The position numbers and the translations under genes were made by a program. A stretch of 64,000 nt of DNA from the NCBI GenBank assembly GCA_026414565.1, contig JAOAIT010000027.1, positions 96,506 to 160,505 of the forward strand, in the 5' to 3' direction. The notes under the pieces were generated by a model. It had not been told where the DNA came from. It saw nothing but the letters and a program-made list of their open reading frames with translations, and did not search any database. Within the stretch, counting starts at the first letter, position 1; the number at the start of each line of letters is the position of its first letter. Below, in pieces: positions 1 through 7,231 of this stretch. The DNA comes from Verrucomicrobiia bacterium. GTDB lineage: Bacteria; Verrucomicrobiota; Verrucomicrobiia; Limisphaerales; Fontisphaeraceae.

Positions 1-869
1 ATGGGGGCCTCCGCAGATTGGAGCAGGCGGGCCTCGAGGGGATGGACCTCGCAAAGCTGCTCCACCTGGGCGAGGGCGGGAAACATGAGCGCCAGCGGTT
101 TTTCCTCGCGGTGCTTGCGCTGGCGCAGCCGGGCCACGGCCTCCGGGTTGCGCGCATCCACCAGCAGATGAAAGCCGCCCAGTCCTTTAAGGGCCAGGAT
201 TTGACCGGCGCGGAGGGCGGCTTCAGCCTGCTGGAGCGCCGCCTCTTTTTCGGCGAGGACGGCGCCGGCGGGGGACCAGAGGGCGAGCTCCGGGCCGCAC
301 ACGGGGCAGGCATTGGGCTGCGCGTGGAAACGGCGGTCGGCGGGATTCTCGTATTCCGCCTGGCAGGCGGGGCACATGCGGAAATGCCGCATGGTGGTGC
401 GCGGCCGGTCATAGGGCATGTCCTCGATGATGGAGAAGCGCGGGCCGCAGTGCGTGCAGTTGATGAACGGATAACGATAACGGCGGTTGGCCGGATCCAG
501 CAACTCGCGGCGGCACTCGGCGCAGGTGGCGAGGTCCGGAAGGATCAGGGCAAGCGGTTCGCCGGCCGTGTCGGAAGGGCGGATTTCAAAGCCGGTGTAG
601 CCGGCGGGGGCCAGCAACACGCTTTCGCAACTGTGGATGCGCGCGGCGGGCGGACATTCGGGGGCCAGCCGCAGGAGGAATTGCTGGACGGCGGGGGCGG
701 GACCCTCCACCTCGGCCGTCAGGCCCTGGAGGGAGTTGTGGACCCACCCGCACAGGCCCAGGGTGGTGGCCAGCCGGTGCACAAAGGGGCGGAAGCCCAC
801 GCCCTGCACCGCGCCCCGCAACATGACGCGGGCGCGGACGATTTCGGCAGATGCACCGGCATTTGGCAC
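1..869 (-). CDS. hypF: Carbamoyltransferase HypF, N-terminal part (cut by window edge)
   Basis: HypF makes the cyanide ligands of [NiFe]-hydrogenase from carbamoyl phosphate and passes them to HypE. Reading the minus strand from a GTG at 869 gives an acylphosphatase domain with the motif [16 protein letters not shown]. It is followed by the two HypF zinc-finger repeats (CAEC...CTHC and CPAC...CPVC), then the start of the YrdC-like domain ([15 protein letters not shown]). The frame is open to base 1, so the rest of the YrdC-like domain and the C-terminal transferase domain lie outside the window. A stop codon just upstream of the GTG (879-881) limits the start choice; an ATG at 824 inside the acylphosphatase domain is too late to be likely. 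No other hydrogenase gene is visible here. The family call is strong; the exact start is less certain. Confidence 0.88.
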   Translation of the reverse strand, partial: MPNAGASAEIVRARVMLRGAVQGVGFRPFVHRLATTLGLCGWVHNSLQGLTAEVEGPAPAVQQFLLRLAPECPPAARIHSCESVLLAPAGYTGFEIRPSDTAGEPLALILPDLATCAECRRELLDPANRRYRYPFINCTHCGPRFSIIEDMPYDRPRTTMRHFRMCPACQAEYENPADRRFHAQPNACPVCGPELALWSPAGAVLAEKEAALQQAEAALRAGQILALKGLGGFHLLVDARNPEAVARLRQRKHREEKPLALMFPALAQVEQLCEVHPLEARLLQSAEAP

Positions 870-942
870 AGAGGGACATTAGCCGGCCGGTGCCGGCGCC
901 GCAATGCCGGGGAGCGGCGGCGGGCGCGAGTTCGCCGGGGTG

Positions 943-980
943 TTAAAACGGGCCGGCGCCGCGCGGGGGCGCGGCGCCGG
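943..980 (-). terminator. Intrinsic terminator after the DUF4914 gene
   Basis: On the minus strand, a 10-bp GC-only stem (980-971 pairing with 962-953) with an 8-base loop is followed by CCC and a short T-run (GTTTTAA, 950-943). It lies about 25 bases past the stop of the DUF4914 gene and before the hypF start, so it probably separates the two transcripts. Confidence 0.7.
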
Positions 981-1005
981 TTGACAGCCACGGTGAGGAT
1001 CGGGA

Positions 1006-2913
1006 CTATTCGGCTTCTTCCACGGTGCCGTGCGGGATGAGGCGTTCGTAGTCTTCCACGGAGCCGTTGTCGAGGACGCACTGGATGATCTGGCGTCCGA
1101 GCGGGTGCAGATCCGGCTCAAGGAACTCGCGGCATTGTTTCTGGAAGAACTCCCGCAGCATGGCGGCGCCTTTGTCGTACGCCTCCGGGCCGACCTCGAT
1201 TTGCTTTTCGACGCGCAGGAAGATGGCGGCGATGCTTTGGCCTTCGAGGACGAGCGAGGTCAGGGCGTAGCCGGCGAGCGGGCAGCGGGCGGGCCGGATC
1301 TGGTCCTTGCTGAAGCGGAAGTGGCCGCGGCGGGCGAGGTATTCGCGGGCGATCCACTGGGGCATGAAGCCCACCTGCCAGCAGCCGACGTGCTGGTTGG
1401 GGACGAGGATGTAGCGCACCTTGGGCGAGGACAGGATTTGCTGCAGGAGCAGGTTGGCCTGGTCCACGCGGCGCCCGGTGGCAAAAGGCCAGTAGGAGCC
1501 GACGCCCTCGCTGCTCATGCCTTCCTGGGCCACGATGCTGGGGTTGGCATGGCCGCGCGGGGCGACCAGGCGCCAGACCCAGGCCAGGGCGGGCGGCAGG
1601 ATGTGGAAGAGGCCGAAGATGCCGTAGGTGGGTTTCTCCTGGGTGCAGGGTGGAGTGCGCACGCCGAAACTGCGCACGTCCACGGTGACCGGGCCGTTGA
1701 CGATGCCCGGGACGATGGAGCGCGGCAGAATGACGCGGGGGTTGGGGCAGGGGACGCCGGGGGCGTCCTGAATGTGCTCCCAGATCAGGGCGGTGGAGTT
1801 GGGGACGGCGTCCACGTTGAGGAAGAGCAGCGGGCGGGGCGGGTGAATGGTCAGCTCCTCCAGGTGGGGGTCCACGCCGTAGCGGGTGATGTGGTTGATG
1901 CGCACGAACCAGGCCTGCTCGGCGTCCATGAGGGCCAGTTTATCCTTGTTGCGCTCATGGCGCAGGCTGGGATGGCAGAGGGCCATGTCATCGGTCACGG
2001 GCCGCAATTCGCAGGCGCGGGGCAGGACCAGGCGGCGGTCCTCGCCGGTGAGCACATTGCGCCCGAGCAGGAGGGTGCCGTCGCGCTGGCGGTGGACGTG
2101 TTCGAGCATTTCGCTCTTGCCGCCGCCGCTGGCGCCCTCGTGCATGATGGTGATCTTGTTGTCGTAAGGGGTGATGACCTGGACGGTGGAGCAATGGGCG
2201 GCCACCCAGCCCTCCTGTTCGCCGAGGGCCAGCAACATGCCATAGACCCCTTTCTTGGCGCTGGGACCAGGATAGAGGTTGTAACTGAACATTTCATGCA
2301 GATGCTCCAGGCGGTTGTGCACGACCACCTGCCGGCCTTCAAAGTGGGTGTGCCGGAAGGGCGGCGCCACGTAGATGACGGCGCGCGGCGCGAAGGGGCG
2401 CTCCAGTTTGGAGACATCCAGGATGCCCTGCAGCAGGGCCAGCCCGAGCGCGAAAAAGCCGGCGTTGGCCGGGGCCACGGCCACGGCATCCACCCCCTTG
2501 CCCTCCGGGCCGGCGACGAAGGCAAACACGGCCAGCTTCTGGGTTTTGAGCCAGGCAAAGGTTTCCTGGCGCAGCCCGGCGAAATCCTTGCCGAAGCGTT
2601 CGCGGAAGGTGGGTTTGTTGGTGGGCTTGTTGTCGCCGATCACCATGCAATCGGGGTCGCGCCGGCGCATGTAGGGATCGGGATAGTTGGCGCTGATGCC
2701 GTTGCGCACGCGGCACACCGTGGCTTCGACGATGCGTCCCTTGCCGGGCACATCGTAGGCCACTTCATGCCAGTCCTGCCCCGGGGGCGGCGCAGCCAGG
2801 TCCACCAGTTGCTCCACTGAGCTGGCGACCACATAACCGGGACAGGCGTTGAGCACCTCGGCCAGCTCCGCGGGCATGGGGAAGGGGAGGGAGGGTTGGT
2901 TGGTTGCACTCAT
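1006..2913 (-). CDS. DUF4914 family protein with a PEPCK/HPr-kinase-like P-loop
   Basis: A 635-residue protein whose length and sequence style match my recollection of the DUF4914 family, which has no established function. Around residues 258-269 it has HEGASGGGKSEM, a P-loop of the type found in HPr kinase (GxSGxGKSE) and ATP-dependent PEP carboxykinase (GxSGTGKT). This suggests a nucleotide-binding PEPCK/HPrK-like core. Other conserved-looking stretches are IGDNKPTNKPTFRERFGKDF (about 92-111) and NPSIVAQEGMSSEGVGSYWPF in the C-terminal half. No signal peptide or membrane segment is seen, so it should be cytosolic. It is the last gene of a three-gene minus-strand group, 83 bases after the kinase-like gene, and a terminator follows. 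The substrate is unknown; kinase or carboxykinase activity is an inference from the P-loop alone. Confidence 0.75.
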   Translation of the reverse strand: MSATNQPSLPFPMPAELAEVLNACPGYVVASSVEQLVDLAAPPPGQDWHEVAYDVPGKGRIVEATVCRVRNGISANYPDPYMRRRDPDCMVIGDNKPTNKPTFRERFGKDFAGLRQETFAWLKTQKLAVFAFVAGPEGKGVDAVAVAPANAGFFALGLALLQGILDVSKLERPFAPRAVIYVAPPFRHTHFEGRQVVVHNRLEHLHEMFSYNLYPGPSAKKGVYGMLLALGEQEGWVAAHCSTVQVITPYDNKITIMHEGASGGGKSEMLEHVHRQRDGTLLLGRNVLTGEDRRLVLPRACELRPVTDDMALCHPSLRHERNKDKLALMDAEQAWFVRINHITRYGVDPHLEELTIHPPRPLLFLNVDAVPNSTALIWEHIQDAPGVPCPNPRVILPRSIVPGIVNGPVTVDVRSFGVRTPPCTQEKPTYGIFGLFHILPPALAWVWRLVAPRGHANPSIVAQEGMSSEGVGSYWPFATGRRVDQANLLLQQILSSPKVRYILVPNQHVGCWQVGFMPQWIAREYLARRGHFRFSKDQIRPARCPLAGYALTSLVLEGQSIAAIFLRVEKQIEVGPEAYDKGAAMLREFFQKQCREFLEPDLHPLGRQIIQCVLDNGSVEDYERLIPHGTVEEAE

Positions 2914-2996
2914 GTTATTTCAGGTCTGGTTCGATGTTCATGGTGGGCGGTGACACCGGGCGCCATCCAGCGCCTGGCGGCTCCGTCCCAGTTCCG

Positions 2997-3842
2997 TTAT
3001 TGTTGGGAGCGCGGCAGCCCCCCCACCGGCCGCATGGGCTGCAACAGCTCGTAGTCCACCAGCGCATACACCGGGCGGCCCTGGCGGTCCCGCAATACCT
3101 GCCCGTTGTCGCGCCCGCGCAATATGCAGTGCGCCGGCTTAATGTCAAGCATCTGAAAGCCGCAGCGGCGCAATTCCTCGGCGGCCAGCGCGAGAATCTC
3201 TTCAAAGAACCGCACCCGCTCGGGCATGGGCCAGCCCAGCGCCTCGGCGGCTTGCTCGGCATCCTGGCCGCGAATCCAGGCGTACAACAGGAGGTATTGG
3301 CGGCAGGGATCCAGCGGGGCGCCGGGATGACGCTGGAGGACGGCGGCGATTTTGTCCTCGCTGCGCCCCAGTTGCCACGGCTCGAGCCGGTGCGGCGGTG
3401 AAAAAATGCCCAGGGGCCGTTTGGTGATGATGCGGCGTCCGCCGCCGGCCGGCCGCGCCGCCCGCAGGGCCAGCACATGGGCCACCTCCTCAAAGGGGCT
3501 GTTGAAGTCCGCGTTGGGGTAGGCGCACAAGACATCCGTATCCAGGGGCACGCGCGTGCCGAAGCGGTTGTAGCGCACCACCACCTGCAGGGATTTGCCC
3601 GCCACGGGGCGGGTGACCACGCGGCAGATGGTGCTGGTGCCCAGGAGCCGCTGGCGGTGGGTGATGAACCACTCATGGGCAAACCAGTTTTCCGGCTGCA
3701 AATGCGCCGCCCACGGGCGGCCCAGCTCGGTGAGAAAAAGATCGCCCGCGGCGCCCAGCGATCGCCATTCGTAGGGCACCCCGAGCACTTCGATGTTTTG
3801 CGGGGCGGTGACGGTCATGAAGGCCGGCGGTTGGCCGGGCAT
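2997..3842 (-). CDS. Protein-kinase-fold-like protein of unknown function
   Basis: About 281 residues and not recognised as a named family. The C-terminal third has a pattern reminiscent of a kinase catalytic core: a helix ILALAAEELRRCGF, then MLDIKPAHCIL (compare the HxDxKxxN catalytic loop, here with DIKP and H in place of N), then ALVDYELL (compare DFG, here DYE). The N-terminal part lacks an obvious glycine-rich loop. The ATG at 3842 shares one base with the stop of the upstream CoA-binding gene (TGATG), which indicates translational coupling; a GTG three bases earlier is an alternative start. No signal peptide is seen. It may be an atypical phosphotransferase or a pseudokinase acting with its neighbours. 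The kinase link is tentative. Confidence 0.6.
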   Translation of the reverse strand: MPGQPPAFMTVTAPQNIEVLGVPYEWRSLGAAGDLFLTELGRPWAAHLQPENWFAHEWFITHRQRLLGTSTICRVVTRPVAGKSLQVVVRYNRFGTRVPLDTDVLCAYPNADFNSPFEEVAHVLALRAARPAGGGRRIITKRPLGIFSPPHRLEPWQLGRSEDKIAAVLQRHPGAPLDPCRQYLLLYAWIRGQDAEQAAEALGWPMPERVRFFEEILALAAEELRRCGFQMLDIKPAHCILRGRDNGQVLRDRQGRPVYALVDYELLQPMRPVGGLPRSQQ

Positions 3843-4210
3843 CACATGCTTTCCGGCGACATGCCCACCGCCAGGATGCTGCAGGCCTGCACCACGTTGA
3901 GTTTCAAGCGCGCGGCCTCGGCAAGCACTTCGTCCGACTCGGTGCCCGGATTAAGCCACAGCTCGTCGCAGCCCTTGGCGGCGATGTCAGGCAGCAATTT
4001 TAACAAAACGGGCGGCGGGACATAAACAGAAATAATCTCCGGCCGCACCGGCACCTCCCCGAGGGTGGGGTAGGCGCGCAGGCCCTCGATGGTGGGCTCG
4101 TGGGGGTTGACGGGATACACCGTGTAACCCTGTTGCCGGAAGGCGCGCACCGCCTTGTTGCCGAATTTTTGGCGGTTGTTCGAGGCGCCAATGACTGCGA
4201 CACTTTTCAT
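3842..4210 (-). CDS. CoA-binding (YccU-like) protein
   Basis: A 122-residue single-domain Rossmann protein of the CoA_binding_2 / YccU type. It begins MKSVAVIGASNNRQKFGNKA, the usual nucleotide-binding start of the family, and continues with YPVNPHEPTIEGLRAYPTLGEVP and a closing ELWLNPGTESDEVLAEAA. Length is typical. These proteins are related to the CoA-binding domain of succinyl-CoA synthetase; the biological role is largely unknown. It is the first gene of the group and overlaps the kinase-like gene by one base, so CoA or acyl-CoA sensing linked to the downstream genes is plausible but not shown. Confidence 0.88.
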   Translation of the reverse strand: MKSVAVIGASNNRQKFGNKAVRAFRQQGYTVYPVNPHEPTIEGLRAYPTLGEVPVRPEIISVYVPPPVLLKLLPDIAAKGCDELWLNPGTESDEVLAEAARLKLNVVQACSILAVGMSPESM

Positions 4211-4299
4211 CCCCCCAATAAAGCCCCGGGAGTCCGCCGATGCAAGCGAGGGCCGGCATGCGCCGGTCCGGCCGGCGGACGGGGCTGCGGGCGGGGGCG

Positions 4300-7140
4300 T
4301 CAGAACTCGATTTCGTAGTAGGGTGTGTGTTCGGCTTCGCCGTTCAGGATGACGCGGTTGTTTTGGACGGGCAGGGTCTGGCCGGTGCGCACGCCGTTAT
4401 GGTCGAGCACATGCACGCGCTGGATGGGGCGGCCGCTCCATTGCAGCTCAGCGCGGACCGGCTCCATGAGGATGGGGGCGGCGCCCTTGTGAAGCAATTC
4501 GTTGCCCGCGGGGCTGAACTTCATGCCGGTGTTGCGGGCGCGGGCCAGGGCCACCACCAGCACGCGGCGGGCATTGGCCAGGGTGGCGTTGCGCTCCACG
4601 GCGGTGACATAGAGGGCCGCAAATCTGGATTGCGGCGTGAGGGTCACCTCGCCCAGGCGCGCCGGCTGCCCGGCGGCGAAGCCCACCACGGCCTTGGTGC
4701 CGGGGGTGTCCATGAGAAAGAAGCCGCTGGTGGGCTGGTTGCCCGGCTTCCAGCGGAGCTGGCGGGTGGTGGAGACGAGGAAATCATTTTGGAGGTGGGG
4801 TTTGAGGTCAAACACGGGGGTGTCGCGCCATTGGGGGGTGAACTGCACCACGCAGCGGGCCACGGCCAGCGCGCCGGCGGGCACCTGGGCGCTGTCAAGC
4901 TCCTTGTCATCATAGCCCTGCGCCACGGAATCTTCGAAGCCCAGTTTGCCCTGGAAGAGGGAGGGGAGGTGGACATGGCGGACGGCCAGGGGCGGCGCCT
5001 CCTGCACGTCGCCGCGCAGCACCTGGCGGGCCACGGCGGGGAAAACGCCCAGGATTTGCGGGGCCATGACGTCCCATTCGCTGCCGCCCAACTGGCGGCT
5101 GAAGGTGGCCTGGTCGCCGTTCTGGAACATGTAGGAGGCGTCCCACCCCTGGAGGCCCATGCCGTAGGCGCCGAGGAGGGCGGGGCCTTCCACGCCCCAC
5201 TCGTTGGGGAAGACGTGAATCCACTCGGAAAGCATGAAGGGGCGGTCAGCCACCTGTTGCAGGCCGCTGCTCAGCATGCCCGAGCCGGGACGCGCCAGCA
5301 TGGAGCCGGCGCCAAAGGTGCGGCCGCTGCCGCCGCCGAAGTAGTTGTGGCGGTCAATCAGGCCCACGCGGTAGTCGGTGTGGAGATTGGCATAGTGGCT
5401 GAAGGCGCGGCCGGCCTGCCAGTTGCTGCCCAGGATTTCGCCGTCGAAACCGGCGGCGCGGACGGCGGCCACGAAGCGATCATAGGCTTCGTTTTGCAGG
5501 GTGTAGAGGAATTCCAGGGTGTCGAGCAGGCGCTGGCGGCGGAAAGCCTGGCTGCCGTTCAACTGGGCGGGGTCCCAATACCACGGATTGCCCAGGGGGA
5601 GGAGGTTGCGTTTGTCCAGATGCTCGCCGGCGGGGAAGCCGTCATTTTGGAAGCCATCGAGGGCCCGCTCCCCCCAGGCTTTGAGGAGGCCGGCGTGGCT
5701 GCCATATTTTTTGCGCAGCCAGTCGGAGAACCGCTCGCCCACCTGGCGGCGCAAGGTGGCGCTTTTTTGGAGCGGCTGCATGGAGGTGTAGAAGAAAATG
5801 CTTTGTTCATTGATGATTTCGACGGCCCAGACGGCCGGATCTTTGGCGTAGGCGAGGCCGGTGTAGGCGTTGGTATGGCGGAGGAGATTGACGATCTGGC
5901 GGATGTGGAGGTTCTGCAGCTCCGGGGAGTAAAAGAAGGCGCTGTGCGGGGCGCTGAGACGCCCGCCGCGGCCCTGGAGCTGCCCAAACTCGTCCATGAA
6001 CGGCACGTCCCGGCGATCGGCCGGGCCCATTTTGAGGGTGCCGAAGTGGGCGCTGAGTTTGACGTAGATGCCGGCTTCCTTGAATTTGGCGATCTGGTAA
6101 TCCATGCGGTCCAGGCCGGCGGGATCGTATTCGGCCGCGCTGTCCTCGGCCTGGATGCCGGCCCAGCCGGTGCCGTCGGCGAATTTGTGCAGGCGGACGC
6201 TGTTGATGCCGTAGCGGGGATAGAGGGCGGCGCGTTTTTCGGCCAGCGCCTTGTCGGGGGCGCAGGCGTTGTAACAGAGGTTAAGGCCCCACAGTTTGAT
6301 GGGCTGGCCCTGGTAAAGGAGCTGATGCTCGCGGCGCACAATCCGCCCGTGGCGGCCGGCCGGCTTGTCGAGCCACGCGCTCATGTCCAGCACGGAATTG
6401 GTGGCCATGCCGGTGCCGCGCCACGGGTACCAGGCGGCCATGTTGTCGGTGTCGGGGATTTCCTCCGCGCTGGCATACCAGGTGACCGGCCCGGGCAGCG
6501 TGAGGGTGAGGTTCAGCTCCCGCGCGTTGCCGGCGGCAAGGCGTTCTTTGGCCAGCACGATGCGCGCGGCGCCGTCGGCGGCGACTTCAATGGGCGGCTC
6601 CAAACGCAGGAGGGCTTCGGCGCCGGCGGGGGTGCGGAAGCGCAGGGCGCTCACGGCGTCGCCCACCGGCCCCAGGGGCAGGGGCAGGTTCAGGGTGCGG
6701 GATTTGCCGGCGGTCTCGGCCACGAGCTGGCCGCCCTTGAAGGCGGCGGCGGGGGCCACTTCGGCAATGAAAAGCGTGAGGGCGGTATCGCGATCGGCGC
6801 TCAAAGCATAGGTGATTTGCAGGGTGTTGGGCTGGGTCTGGCGGGCGGCCAGTTGGAGCGTCAATCTGGCCTGGCCGATGGTGCAGGTGAAGGTGCCGGC
6901 GGCGGTGCGGTTTTCCGCCTTGGTGCTGCCGTTGATGCCGGTCCAGGCCCAATTCGGCCCCCAGGCGGCGAGGCCCAGGCGGAGGAAATCGGCTCCCTGA
7001 TGGCTGATGCTGATGCCGCCCCGGCCGTCGGCCAGGGCAATGAACGGCGTGGCGGCGGGCGCGGCCCCCAGGCCAACGGCTCCCAGCAGGGCGAGAACAG
7101 CCAACATTCCGGTACGAAGCACGGCGCGTATGGATTGCAT
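4300..7140 (-). CDS. Secreted glycoside-hydrolase-like protein (clan GH-A type)
   Basis: About 946 residues starting with a Sec signal peptide (MQSIRAVLRTGMLAVLALLGAV, cleavage near GLGAAPA). The start at 7140 was chosen because it places the signal at the N-terminus; a longer frame begins at 7176. After an N-terminal beta-rich region, a (beta/alpha)8-type domain starts at about residue 270 (KLWGLNLCYNACAPDK, then RYGINSVRLHKF). Two acidic residues sit where clan GH-A enzymes have the acid/base and nucleophile: E445 in WAVEIINEQS and E639 in FMLSEWIHVF. The C-terminus looks like accessory beta domains. The exact family and substrate cannot be told by eye. It lies downstream of a HEAT-repeat protein and an oxidoreductase on the same strand, suggesting polysaccharide use. 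Confidence 0.78.
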   Translation of the reverse strand: MQSIRAVLRTGMLAVLALLGAVGLGAAPAATPFIALADGRGGISISHQGADFLRLGLAAWGPNWAWTGINGSTKAENRTAAGTFTCTIGQARLTLQLAARQTQPNTLQITYALSADRDTALTLFIAEVAPAAAFKGGQLVAETAGKSRTLNLPLPLGPVGDAVSALRFRTPAGAEALLRLEPPIEVAADGAARIVLAKERLAAGNARELNLTLTLPGPVTWYASAEEIPDTDNMAAWYPWRGTGMATNSVLDMSAWLDKPAGRHGRIVRREHQLLYQGQPIKLWGLNLCYNACAPDKALAEKRAALYPRYGINSVRLHKFADGTGWAGIQAEDSAAEYDPAGLDRMDYQIAKFKEAGIYVKLSAHFGTLKMGPADRRDVPFMDEFGQLQGRGGRLSAPHSAFFYSPELQNLHIRQIVNLLRHTNAYTGLAYAKDPAVWAVEIINEQSIFFYTSMQPLQKSATLRRQVGERFSDWLRKKYGSHAGLLKAWGERALDGFQNDGFPAGEHLDKRNLLPLGNPWYWDPAQLNGSQAFRRQRLLDTLEFLYTLQNEAYDRFVAAVRAAGFDGEILGSNWQAGRAFSHYANLHTDYRVGLIDRHNYFGGGSGRTFGAGSMLARPGSGMLSSGLQQVADRPFMLSEWIHVFPNEWGVEGPALLGAYGMGLQGWDASYMFQNGDQATFSRQLGGSEWDVMAPQILGVFPAVARQVLRGDVQEAPPLAVRHVHLPSLFQGKLGFEDSVAQGYDDKELDSAQVPAGALAVARCVVQFTPQWRDTPVFDLKPHLQNDFLVSTTRQLRWKPGNQPTSGFFLMDTPGTKAVVGFAAGQPARLGEVTLTPQSRFAALYVTAVERNATLANARRVLVVALARARNTGMKFSPAGNELLHKGAAPILMEPVRAELQWSGRPIQRVHVLDHNGVRTGQTLPVQNNRVILNGEAEHTPYYEIEF

Positions 7141-7231
7141 AGGCTCAAGCAGAAACAGACCGCCTGCTGCGGTCAAGCCCGGACTTGGCGCCCCCTCTGC
7201 GCGCGGGCGGGCGGCCCTGTGGAGGAGGGAA

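Noticed and set aside
18..1040. Plus-strand frame of 340 codons opposite hypF
   Set aside because: The minus strand reads a clear HypF with acylphosphatase and zinc motifs; the plus-strand frame has no family pattern and is a high-GC shadow.
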